20,371 nt of DNA from Candidatus Aminicenantota bacterium. Lineage in GTDB: Bacteria; Acidobacteriota; Aminicenantia; UBA2199. Every line of letters begins with the position of its first letter. Position 1 is the stretch's first letter. This document shows, piece after piece, positions 1 to 7,240 of the stretch. The notes under the pieces are model-generated. The model was not told where the DNA came from. It did not search any database and was given only the letters and a program-made list of their open reading frames with translations. The position numbers and the translations under genes were made by a program. The DNA lies in contig JAHELQ010000029.1 of the NCBI GenBank assembly GCA_024644125.1, forward strand, positions 1 to 20,371. The letters are read 5' to 3'.

Positions 1-474
1 ACCTATTGCACCAATTGCGGAACTACAATAGACAGCAAAGTATTCGAAGAAGCCTCGATCAACGAACTATCGGAATTTGTGGAAAGCGCCCTCGGTTTGC
101 TGGGGATGAATCCCATTCTGGCCCGAAGCGGCCAGGAATTCTGGGAATTTCACCACGGTAGCTCCTTGATCAGGATTTTCTTCTTCAACCAGCAATACCT
201 CTACGCCACATCCCCACTAAACGTCCTTCCCACTACAAATCTCGACAGCCTATTCAACTACTTGCTGTCCGATCCCCTCCATCCGTATCAATTGGGAGTG
301 TTGGACAACACCATCTACATCTCCTACAGGGCGCACATATCGGATATTTTTTCCCCCAGGAGAGACATCATAAAAAAGAACCTGGCAATTCTTCCTTTAC
401 GGGCGGATGAAATGGACAACTTTTTTGTGGACAACTTCGGTTGTCAGATGACCCATTACTCCAAAGATGTATAA
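1..474 (+). CDS. YbjN-like domain protein, 5' end outside the window
   Basis: The reading frame is open from the first base, so the N-terminus is missing; 157 codons are visible. The first residues contain a C-x-x-C-G pair (TYCTNCG), which looks like the end of a zinc-ribbon knuckle whose other half would lie upstream. The rest has the size and alternating pattern of the YbjN / type III secretion chaperone-like fold: an N-terminal helix (NELSEFVESALG), several strands, then a C-terminal helix with an LPLRADEMD segment. YbjN-family proteins are small regulators or chaperone-like proteins with no established enzymatic activity. The next gene follows 9 bp downstream on the same strand, so the two are probably co-transcribed. 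The family call rests on fold pattern, not on a diagnostic motif. Confidence 0.45.
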   Translation, partial: TYCTNCGTTIDSKVFEEASINELSEFVESALGLLGMNPILARSGQEFWEFHHGSSLIRIFFFNQQYLYATSPLNVLPTTNLDSLFNYLLSDPLHPYQLGVLDNTIYISYRAHISDIFSPRRDIIKKNLAILPLRADEMDNFFVDNFGCQMTHYSKDV

Positions 475-483
475 AAGGATAGA

Positions 484-1188
484 ATGAGTTACCGGGAGAT
501 CGAGCTCCTACTCGAAAAACTGGCGAATCCGCAAAACGCGACCCATATGCAACGGTTCTTCAAAACCGGCCCCGGCCAATACGGCGAAGGCGACCGTTTC
601 CTCGGCATAAAAATACCGGAACTCAGAAAACTGGCGGCGGAATTCAAATCGTTGCCTCTGGACGATTGCCGGTCGCTCTTGCAATCGGAATTCCACGAGG
701 AACGGATGCTGGCGTTATTCTTACTGATTAGACATTACAAAAAAGGGAATCCGGACACAAAAACCACTATTTACAAGATGTACATGGACAACACCCGCTA
801 CATCGACAATTGGGATCTGGTGGACAGTTCGGCCATGCATATCGTCGGCCACTACCTGAAAGACAAAGATCACGAAATCCTGATTCAAATGGCCCGGGCC
901 GGAGACCTCTGGCAACGGCGCATCGCGGTCATCGCCACCTTCACCTACATAAAAGCCTCGTCATACGACACCGCGCTAAAGATAATCGAAATTCTGGTCA
1001 ACGATCCACACGACCTGATCCAAAAAGCAACAGGTTGGATGCTCCGGGAAATCGGGAAACGCGACCTTCAAACCGAAGAAGACTTCCTCGACGCCCACGC
1101 CGCAACCATGCCCCGCACCATGCTCCGCTACGCCATCGAAAAATTCCCCCCCGAAAAGAGAAAACACTACCTCTCCAAAAAAAAATAA
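484..1188 (+). CDS. AlkD-like DNA alkylation repair protein (DNA glycosylase)
   Basis: A 234-residue protein built of HEAT-like helical repeats, matching the AlkD family in length and motifs. AlkD removes positively charged alkylated bases such as 7-methylguanine and 3-methyladenine without flipping them out. The key elements are present: the NWDLVD motif (W110, D114) corresponding to the catalytic Trp/Asp of Bacillus AlkD, the DLWQRRIAVI helix (W143, R145, R146), and the GWMLREIG helix carrying the third conserved Trp (W185). The ATG has a good ribosome binding site (AAAGGA at about 474-479). It starts 9 bp after the YbjN-like gene, suggesting one transcript. The C-terminus is very basic (KKK). 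Confident at family level; the exact base preference is not visible. Confidence 0.9.
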   Translation: MSYREIELLLEKLANPQNATHMQRFFKTGPGQYGEGDRFLGIKIPELRKLAAEFKSLPLDDCRSLLQSEFHEERMLALFLLIRHYKKGNPDTKTTIYKMYMDNTRYIDNWDLVDSSAMHIVGHYLKDKDHEILIQMARAGDLWQRRIAVIATFTYIKASSYDTALKIIEILVNDPHDLIQKATGWMLREIGKRDLQTEEDFLDAHAATMPRTMLRYAIEKFPPEKRKHYLSKKK

Positions 1189-1232
1189 AAATTCACTCCC
1201 AGAAGATCCCGATGTAAGAGATTACCCTTCGA

Positions 1233-2384
1233 TCAGCGGCAGAAATTGAGAATGAAATCCAGGATGACCGCCGCGTTTTGTGTGACGCTTTCGATTTCCA
1301 CATATTCGACGGCGCCATGCAAACCGCTTCCTTTTGGTCCAAAATTGACAGTGGGAATACCTTTGGCGGCGATGAGCGCGGCATCGGTCCAAAACGACGC
1401 GCCCCCCAGATTGGGTTCGGTTCCCGTCACACTCATGAAGGATTTCCGCAAGACCTGCACCAATGCTTCATCTCTCGAAGTCTCCATCGGAGGCCGGCTG
1501 AAAAGAACTCTGGTTTTGGCCTTGAACTGCGGATCGGCGGCCGATAATTTGTCGATAATCGCAGTCAATTCCGAGTGAAGAGCCAGCTCTTCCTCGCCGG
1601 GAATAGTGCGTCTCTCCAATTCTATTTTACAATATTCCGGGTAAGTACTGATCTCTCGGCCGCCATTGATTATGGAGGCGTGAACCGACGGGCGCCCTAC
1701 CAATGGATGGCACATCGCCTTGAGAGTCTCCTCCTGGAATTTATCTAGCTCCGCCAGGATTTTTCCCCCTTTGATGATGGCATCGATCCCTTCTTCCGGC
1801 CGGCTTCCATGGGCGGCTTTGCCGAAGACCTCGATCTCGCTCCATACGAAACCTTTATGCGCCAGAGCGATAGTCAAGGCCGTTGGTTCCGTAACGATGG
1901 CCGCATCGGCGCTATATTTCTCCAACACCATTTCGGTGCCTTTGCTTTTATATTCTTCGTCCCCTACCAACGCCAGGATCACATCCCCTTTCAATTCTAC
2001 GCCGGAAGCCAACAATCCGCGCGCAGCGGCGATTATAGCAGCGACTCCCCCTTTCATATCTTCGCTGCCGCGACCATAGAGTTTTCCTTCCTTGATCTCG
2101 GGCTTCAACGCTTCGATTTGCATATTGGCGGCGCTGACAGTATCGATATGACCATTCAACATCACTGTCCGCCCTCCGCCCGAGCCCTTAATCACTCCAA
2201 CGACACTGCCTCGGTCCGGGCCGAACCGGAGAATGTCCGTTTCCACTCCCATTTCTTCCAGGGTATCAGCCAAATACCTGCAAATCGCCATTTCTCCACT
2301 CCCGCCTCCGCCTAAAGACGGGTTGACAGACTCGATACCGACCAATTGTCGCAACGTCTCAACTAGAGTTTTTTCATCAATCAT
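1233..2384 (-). CDS. M20 family metallopeptidase (ArgE/DapE-type deacylase)
   Basis: A cytoplasmic two-zinc amidohydrolase of the family containing acetylornithine deacetylase, succinyl-diaminopimelate desuccinylase and carboxypeptidase G2. Starting at the ATG at 2384 it has 383 residues. The metal ligands are visible: LNGHID (H79, D81), GRGSEDMKGG (D109), GDEE (E143 general base, E144), TEPT (E166) and GSGLHGAVEY (H356). A dimerisation lid domain lies between about residues 180 and 295. The ATG at 2384 is chosen because AAAAGGAG lies 8 bp upstream; an in-frame TTG at 2411 would add nine residues. It lies 75 bp downstream of the PilZ gene on the same strand and may share its transcript. No arginine or lysine biosynthesis genes are adjacent, so the substrate (N-acetylornithine, succinyl-DAP or a peptide) cannot be fixed. 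Confidence 0.9.
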   Translation of the reverse strand: MIDEKTLVETLRQLVGIESVNPSLGGGGSGEMAICRYLADTLEEMGVETDILRFGPDRGSVVGVIKGSGGGRTVMLNGHIDTVSAANMQIEALKPEIKEGKLYGRGSEDMKGGVAAIIAAARGLLASGVELKGDVILALVGDEEYKSKGTEMVLEKYSADAAIVTEPTALTIALAHKGFVWSEIEVFGKAAHGSRPEEGIDAIIKGGKILAELDKFQEETLKAMCHPLVGRPSVHASIINGGREISTYPEYCKIELERRTIPGEEELALHSELTAIIDKLSAADPQFKAKTRVLFSRPPMETSRDEALVQVLRKSFMSVTGTEPNLGGASFWTDAALIAAKGIPTVNFGPKGSGLHGAVEYVEIESVTQNAAVILDFILNFCR

Positions 2385-2459
2385 CAGCCATACTCCTTTT
2401 TCACCAAACAATGCGCCGAACGCAAATTTTAACCAAGAATCAAAGGATACGCAAGAGAA

Positions 2460-2786
2460 TCATTCGCCATTTTCATTATTTTCCCGCACAAAATCCAGAT
2501 ACTCCTCCGGGGGGTTGAGAATCAAGAGACCAATCTCTTTCATCTTGTCTCTGTACCTGCCGACATGTTCATTAATCCAGCGGACGCTTCCCTTCATCTC
2601 CAATTTGTGGTGATTGTAATTGAAGAAAATTCCGATCTCTTTGAACGTTGGAAATACATGTGTGCATTTTACAGACATTCCGGATTCGGAAACATCTACC
2701 AGAACCGCGGGGAAATGGGTATTGTCATCAATGAGAATAACCTCGATACCTTCCATTTTTAACCTAACAGCTTTCCTACTATCCAT
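2460..2786 (-). CDS. PilZ domain protein (probable cyclic di-GMP receptor)
   Basis: A single PilZ domain of 108 residues. Both halves of the cyclic di-GMP signature are present: RKAVR (R4, R8) at the N-terminus and DVSESG (D31, S33, G36) at the start of the beta barrel. This predicts binding of the second messenger, although the output partner is unknown because there is no attached effector domain. The ATG at 2786 is chosen over the upstream GTG at 2834 because it places the RxxxR motif at the N-terminus, has an AGGG about 9 bp upstream, and lies downstream of a candidate promoter at 2823-2851, which the GTG does not. The M20 peptidase gene follows on the same strand. Confidence 0.82.
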   Translation of the reverse strand: MDSRKAVRLKMEGIEVILIDDNTHFPAVLVDVSESGMSVKCTHVFPTFKEIGIFFNYNHHKLEMKGSVRWINEHVGRYRDKMKEIGLLILNPPEEYLDFVRENNENGE

Positions 2787-2822
2787 TTTACAGCCCTTAC
2801 CAGGAATTCTTTTTCTAATTGC

Positions 2823-2851
2823 TATATACCACACGAAGAAATTATTAGCAA
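2823..2851 (-). promoter_or_regulatory. Candidate sigma70 promoter for the PilZ gene
   Basis: On the minus strand TTGCTA (2851-2846) and TATATA (2828-2823) are separated by exactly 17 bp. The start point would fall near 2816, giving a leader of about 30 nt that contains the ribosome binding site of the ATG at 2786. Each hexamer matches consensus at 4 of 6 positions, so this is moderate evidence. Confidence 0.4.
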
Positions 2852-2871
2852 CTACCTACCGCTCGCCGGCA

Positions 2872-2900
2872 TTGATTTTCATGACTAAAAATGTTATAAA
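2872..2900 (+). promoter_or_regulatory. Candidate sigma70 promoter for the membrane protein-lipoprotein pair
   Basis: TTGATT (2872-2877) and TATAAA (2895-2900) are separated by 17 bp. Transcription would start near 2907 and the first ATG is at 2937, with AGGAAG at 2924-2929. It is divergent from the PilZ promoter; the two -35 boxes are about 20 bp apart. Confidence 0.5.
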
Positions 2901-2936
2901 ATACACCTTAAACCAAACCCAACAGGAAGTAGCAGG

Positions 2937-3398
2937 ATGAAACATTCAAATCGGTTTTACAACTTTTTTAAAGGAATTGAAATCACAGCCGCCATACTGT
3001 TGATCATAGCATTCTTTTTACCATGGTTCTCAAATCCGGTCGTTACCGCCGGAGGATACAATATCATCCGCTTCCTGAAATTTATCGAAGCATTCAAACC
3101 GGTGGCAATGATCATCGCGGCCATCACAATCTTGATCCCAGTCGGCGCAGTCGCGCTCCTCATCATGAACGCATTGAAGAAATCCACAGGTTTTCTGGCG
3201 ATGATTACAGGCATGATCCCGATGGTAATGATGATTGTATTGACCTTCAAATGCCGCTACATCATCCCCCAATGCAGGTTCGGCCTCTATATCACCCTTT
3301 TTGGAGCCGCAGCCCTCTTGCTCACTGGAGCGTGCAATGAATTATTGCTATCCTTTCAAAAAGAAAAAGACAATCGCGAACACAAGCGTAAGGAGTGA
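2937..3398 (+). CDS. Small membrane protein with four predicted helices, function unknown
   Basis: A 153-residue protein with four hydrophobic segments: about residues 15-33 (ending FFLPWF), 56-80, 85-104 and 116-137. A short basic N-terminus (MKHSNRFYNFFK) and a strongly charged cytoplasmic-type tail (QKEKDNREHKRKE) frame them. I do not recognise the family; the Pro-Trp pair at the end of helix 1 recurs in many small uncharacterised membrane proteins. The ATG has AGGAAG 7-8 bp upstream. Its stop codon lies inside the ribosome binding region of the lipoprotein gene (3390-3395), so the two are translationally close and probably act in the same place in the envelope. Confidence 0.7.
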   Translation: MKHSNRFYNFFKGIEITAAILLIIAFFLPWFSNPVVTAGGYNIIRFLKFIEAFKPVAMIIAAITILIPVGAVALLIMNALKKSTGFLAMITGMIPMVMMIVLTFKCRYIIPQCRFGLYITLFGAAALLLTGACNELLLSFQKEKDNREHKRKE

Positions 3399-3401
3399 CA
3401 A

Positions 3402-4037
3402 TTGCAGATTCAGTTTAAAGGAATTCTCACGTTTTTGGTTTTTTTAGGTTTAATAGCCACAATTAGTTGCGGCCCTAAAACCCCGGTAACGGAACCGCCT
3501 CCGGCGGAACCCGGCCCCTCGCCCCTACAAGTCTGGCAGCAGGACATCCCGAAAGACGCCACAGTCTACCAGGCCCTCAAAGTTTTAGAGAGTTATGGAC
3601 GTCAGTCAAAAAAGAGTATCTCTTATAATGAATATAAAAAAAACACCAGCGGCGGAACCCTCGCCTCCTGGAGCCCTGAATGGTTTTATGACGCATATAC
3701 GCTGGATTTAAATGAAAAAGGCAACTGGGTCACCGTTACCTGGAGCACCGCCAAATTCGCCGGCAAGAACGACAACAGGATCGCCCAGCTAATGAAAGAC
3801 GCCCCGTCGGATGTCATCGATTTGCAGGTAAAAGTCCCCTCCGGCGCCACCTACCTATTGGGCGACTCGGACGCCGACGGTATCCTGGATTTTGCCATGG
3901 ATAAAAAAAATATGACGGAAGCAGCCGGAAAGCAAGCGAACATCCAGTTATTGGATCAAATGCAGAAAAAATACGCCTGGATACTCAGTATCATAAAACG
4001 TAATTATAAATATGTAAAAAAATCCAACAATAAATAA
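3402..4037 (+). CDS. Putative lipoprotein with a DxDxDGxxD calcium-binding-type loop
   Basis: The TTG start at 3402 is supported by AAGGAG at 3390-3395, which spans the end of the preceding gene. The 211-residue product begins with a lipoprotein signal: basic n-region, hydrophobic core (FLVFLGLIATIS) and Cys23 as the probable lipidated residue, then a Pro-rich linker (residues 25-40). Residues 155-163 read DSDADGILD, fitting the D-x-D-x-D-G-x-x-D calcium loop seen in dockerin and thrombospondin type 3 repeats, here as a single copy. The C-terminus is Lys/Tyr-rich. No domain recognised otherwise. It shares an operon with the upstream membrane protein and ends at the hairpin at 4047-4076. Confidence 0.65.
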   Translation: MQIQFKGILTFLVFLGLIATISCGPKTPVTEPPPAEPGPSPLQVWQQDIPKDATVYQALKVLESYGRQSKKSISYNEYKKNTSGGTLASWSPEWFYDAYTLDLNEKGNWVTVTWSTAKFAGKNDNRIAQLMKDAPSDVIDLQVKVPSGATYLLGDSDADGILDFAMDKKNMTEAAGKQANIQLLDQMQKKYAWILSIIKRNYKYVKKSNNK

Positions 4038-4046
4038 ATTGAACTA

Positions 4047-4076
4047 ACGGGAATTGGTATTGTCCCCAATTCCCGT
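4047..4076. terminator. Bidirectional hairpin terminator between convergent genes
   Basis: A perfect 11-bp inverted repeat, ACGGGAATTGG (4047-4057) and CCAATTCCCGT (4066-4076), encloses an 8-nt loop. It sits between the lipoprotein gene, which ends 9 bp upstream, and the minus-strand DUF6067 gene, which ends 9 bp beyond. Flanks are AT-rich on both sides but there is no long uninterrupted T tract, so efficiency is uncertain. Confidence 0.7.
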
Positions 4077-4085
4077 ATATTCATC

Positions 4086-7000
4086 CTATTGTTTCTTCTC
4101 CCGAATAATCAACAACCACCCTTTGCCCGGTTCCACAGGTATCTGTTCCCCGGGGGCGAAAGACCGTTCGGGCTGGAATCCTTCGCTTCCGGGCGCGAAA
4201 ATCTCTGCCTTCCGCTTTTTGATTCCCAATCGTTTCCAGTCGATATCCAGAGTGACCGCCGCCGTCTCGCCGGCCCAACTGGCGATAGCGGCCAACGCTG
4301 CGCCCTCTTTTGTATATACGGAGGCAAGAACATTCTCATTACCGGTTTTGACAGGGTTATTCTTCACCCAATAGCCAATCATGCGGGTTCGGTCCATACC
4401 AAATTGATCCCGGATTTTCCATACAGGCCTGGGGTCGCCGGCCCATGGAAGCCGTGCCGTCATCCCGTAAACCATTCCTCGCCAGGGATTGCCGCCATCT
4501 TGCAACATCTCCCCCATCAAGCCGAAGGGGATTCCCGCCACCTCGGTCATCCAGAAATCCGGCTGCGAACCATAATCGAAATATTCTCCAAACCAGAGCC
4601 GGTTTATGAACGGAAAGTGCTCCATATATAAATTCGCGCTATTGGCAAAACCGTCTCGTTCATTAAATTGATTGGCGGAATGAAGATCGATTAGCGCTCC
4701 CGGCCCGCCGGAGTCGAGAATCGTTCGCACCCGTTTCATCACGGTGCGGTCGAATGCCACATCGTCGATATACAAACCGTCGATGCCCACATTCTTCACC
4801 AACCAGGCGAGCCCTTCCAGATAATAATTATGCCAACGGGACACACCGCTATTGATGAGAGCCGCATCCTTGAGATCTGGAACCAGCCAGCCGGCTATAT
4901 AATCTTCTCCCACATGCTCCTGCAGCCAAGAAAAACCGCCGCCGGGGCCGCCCGACAGAATCTCGTCCCCAAGGCTCCGGAGCGCGAACAATTCCGGCGC
5001 CACATTGGAGAGCTCCCTCACGGTATAGTAAATCTTCACCTTCAAATTCCTATCATGGGCTTCGTCGATATATGCCTTCATCTCACCAGGCCGGATAAAC
5101 GGATAATTGATGAAGGGATTGATATCCGTCGCATGATGGACATTCACCGTATTGGCGCCGGTTTCGACAATTTTGTCCAACGGCTCAAACCGGTGGAAAT
5201 AGCGGGTATTCCATTGGGCGTCCGTATCGATCGTCTTGAAGGGGGTAATCATCAAACGGAAATCGAAATGTAAGGTCTCATCCGCGTCGATTGTCCGCGA
5301 TCCGCTAAAAGCGGTCATCACGAATGTCCCGTCGCCAGCCCCGTCGAGGCGGATGCCTCCTTGCCCGTCGTTGTACCACGAGGGGGGCATCTTTAGAGGT
5401 TTGAGATGATAAAAATTGGTGTTCAACGGACGGGAATAATTCTCGTCCTTGAGGCTGCACTGGAGACCGGCGTTCACATCGCCGATCCAAACCGAATCAT
5501 GATTTTTCTTCACATCCCATTTCCAATCAAACGTTTCAGGACAGAATCCTCCCTTGCGGCCAAGCCCTAACATATAACGGGCCACATTACCTTTCACCGG
5601 GATTTTCAGCCGGATATCCCCGACCTTCAGAGGCCGCGCCGCGGAAACATCGATGTGATACTCGATCGTTCCATCAAATTCCATTTCCCCGCGAATACGA
5701 AGCGACACTTCACCTACCGCGCCTACCGACTCCCAGGCCGCCAGACCGGAATCCTGTTTGACAAAACGGAACTGCGCGCCGCCACCAACCGCCAGGCGGC
5801 CATCGTTTCCTTCAATTTCAAATGTGATGGGAGTAGCCAGGACATCCCGCGCTTCTTTTGTCAAATGCGTCATCTCTTCGGCGAAAAACGACTGAATCTT
5901 CTGCGGAAGACCATTCTTCCCCAACATCACCTTCCGTCCCAAACACGAAATGGATCTGGCCCCAGCCTGCACCACCAACGGAGTGAACGGCGCCACGACA
6001 CTGTTATCCAGAGCAATCTCCGAATCCAACCAGCGCAACCGAGAATGGCGCCAGGGCTCATTATCGCCTGCGGCCTCGATGATCTGCGGCTTCACGTCCA
6101 ATTCAAGTGTGACGGCGCGAGCGGGCAATCCCTCGGGCGCAACATATATCCGTCCAGAATAGATCCCCGGTACCGCGTCCTCCGGCACCTGGACGCCGCA
6201 CCATAAGGGCTGGATGTTTCCCTGCCCGACCCGTATCGTCTTCTTGAAGGATTTACCGGTCCAATCAACACCGCCGGTGTTAATACAACGAAGCTCAGAA
6301 GAAGGAATCGCCGCACCGTTTTCCATTTTTAGATCCTCGAATCTCACATCGAGATTGGACATCTCTCCGTCGCAGGCCCACAGCCCCAGTTGAAACGAAT
6401 AAAACTCGCCTCGCAGGGCAACGCCCTTGAACCGGTCCGCCGCGCCATTCTCGATCCAACGGTACGGAAGATCGCGATTCATACGTATAGGATATCGCCG
6501 GTCCTCCGGGAACAGCAAATACCGTTCGCCGGCGTGCGAATCCTTCAATATCTTTGTCTCTTCGGCGGTGGCGATCACTTCCATCGGATAAAAGCTATTG
6601 AAGGAGTCGATGGACTGGATCTCCCGTACAGAAGCTCTGGTAAACCGGATCCAGCGTTTGTTGGCCGCGTCCGCCGAATCAAGCTTGTATTTTTTGATCC
6701 ATTGTTTATCCGCCGTGAAATCGGGTCCCGGGTAATGAACCTTCGGATAATTTTTCGAACCTTCCGACACCCACTTCAAATAATACAAATAATATGCCCC
6801 GGGAGTTGTCACCGGCCGGAATATAAAACGCCCCCGCTCCCGGCTCAGCTCCACCGGGAAAATATCCTGGATACGCTCGCCGGTGGCGGCATCCACCAGA
6901 ATAAGATTCTTTTTCTCCGGTTCTCGGTCCCGCCGCCGCCAGGGAATCTCGACCGCAACTACCTCCCCGGCCCCGGCAGTCACTTCGATTACCACCCGGT

Positions 7001-7124
7001 GATTACCGAAAGCCTCCGCGTCCCAATCCCCCACACCGTAGGGGACATCGTTCGCGGCATTTATCGAAACAGACATCACGATAAAAAACATCGCCAAAGA
7101 CACGCTAACAATCCGTTGCATCAT
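4086..7124 (-). CDS. Secreted DUF6067 / GH123-like putative glycoside hydrolase
   Basis: A 1012-residue protein with a Sec signal peptide (residues 1-23, hydrophobic core VSLAMFFIVMSVS, probable cleavage after INA). The N-terminal half (about 40-620) is beta-rich, as in the accessory domains of large glycosidases. From about residue 640 comes a TIM-barrel-like part: NTVNVHHATDINPF, the KVKIYYTV strand near 700, a GIDGLYIDDVAFD strand end with D787-D788, and later IDLHSAN and YMEHFPF. A C-terminal beta-sandwich follows. This layout recalls proteins annotated as DUF6067/GH123_N; GH123 includes beta-N-acetylgalactosaminidases. The family is proposed from motif memory, and substrate and catalytic residues are unproven. 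The ATG at 7124 (or 7121) has GAGGAG at 7130-7135. It is divergent from the DUF5107 gene with overlapping promoters, so joint regulation is likely. Confidence 0.6.
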   Translation of the reverse strand: MMQRIVSVSLAMFFIVMSVSINAANDVPYGVGDWDAEAFGNHRVVIEVTAGAGEVVAVEIPWRRRDREPEKKNLILVDAATGERIQDIFPVELSRERGRFIFRPVTTPGAYYLYYLKWVSEGSKNYPKVHYPGPDFTADKQWIKKYKLDSADAANKRWIRFTRASVREIQSIDSFNSFYPMEVIATAEETKILKDSHAGERYLLFPEDRRYPIRMNRDLPYRWIENGAADRFKGVALRGEFYSFQLGLWACDGEMSNLDVRFEDLKMENGAAIPSSELRCINTGGVDWTGKSFKKTIRVGQGNIQPLWCGVQVPEDAVPGIYSGRIYVAPEGLPARAVTLELDVKPQIIEAAGDNEPWRHSRLRWLDSEIALDNSVVAPFTPLVVQAGARSISCLGRKVMLGKNGLPQKIQSFFAEEMTHLTKEARDVLATPITFEIEGNDGRLAVGGGAQFRFVKQDSGLAAWESVGAVGEVSLRIRGEMEFDGTIEYHIDVSAARPLKVGDIRLKIPVKGNVARYMLGLGRKGGFCPETFDWKWDVKKNHDSVWIGDVNAGLQCSLKDENYSRPLNTNFYHLKPLKMPPSWYNDGQGGIRLDGAGDGTFVMTAFSGSRTIDADETLHFDFRLMITPFKTIDTDAQWNTRYFHRFEPLDKIVETGANTVNVHHATDINPFINYPFIRPGEMKAYIDEAHDRNLKVKIYYTVRELSNVAPELFALRSLGDEILSGGPGGGFSWLQEHVGEDYIAGWLVPDLKDAALINSGVSRWHNYYLEGLAWLVKNVGIDGLYIDDVAFDRTVMKRVRTILDSGGPGALIDLHSANQFNERDGFANSANLYMEHFPFINRLWFGEYFDYGSQPDFWMTEVAGIPFGLMGEMLQDGGNPWRGMVYGMTARLPWAGDPRPVWKIRDQFGMDRTRMIGYWVKNNPVKTGNENVLASVYTKEGAALAAIASWAGETAAVTLDIDWKRLGIKKRKAEIFAPGSEGFQPERSFAPGEQIPVEPGKGWLLIIREKKQ

Positions 7125-7153
7125 ACTCGCTCCTCACAAAAAAATATACCGTC

Positions 7154-7182
7154 ATTTTAAAAAAGCGCGATCTGTTTGTCAA
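7154..7182 (-). promoter_or_regulatory. Strong sigma70-type promoter for the DUF6067 gene
   Basis: On the minus strand a consensus TTGACA (7182-7177) and TAAAAT (7159-7154) are separated by 17 bp. The start point would be near 7147, giving a leader of about 23 nt that includes the GAGGAG ribosome binding site. Its -35 box overlaps that of the divergent promoter at 7176-7204. Confidence 0.6.
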
Positions 7183-7204
7183 ATCTTTGCTCGTTTGTTA
7201 AAAT
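7176..7204 (+). promoter_or_regulatory. Sigma70-type promoter for the DUF5107-TPR gene
   Basis: TTGTCA (7176-7181) and TAAAAT (7199-7204) are separated by 17 bp. The -35 box lies on the palindrome TTTGTCAAA, which also forms the -35 box of the opposite promoter. The predicted leader of about 30 nt contains AAAGGAG at 7229-7235. Confidence 0.55.
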
Positions 7205-7240
7205 CTACGTGGAATAAAAGAAATGGTAAAAGGAGTCGGT

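Noticed and set aside
1189..1232. Terminator between the AlkD-like and M20 genes
   Set aside because: No inverted repeat of useful length is present in these 44 bp.
4830..7160. Several plus-strand open frames opposite the DUF6067 gene
   Set aside because: They are antisense shadows. The minus-strand protein has a signal peptide, a ribosome binding site and recognisable strand patterns over its full length.
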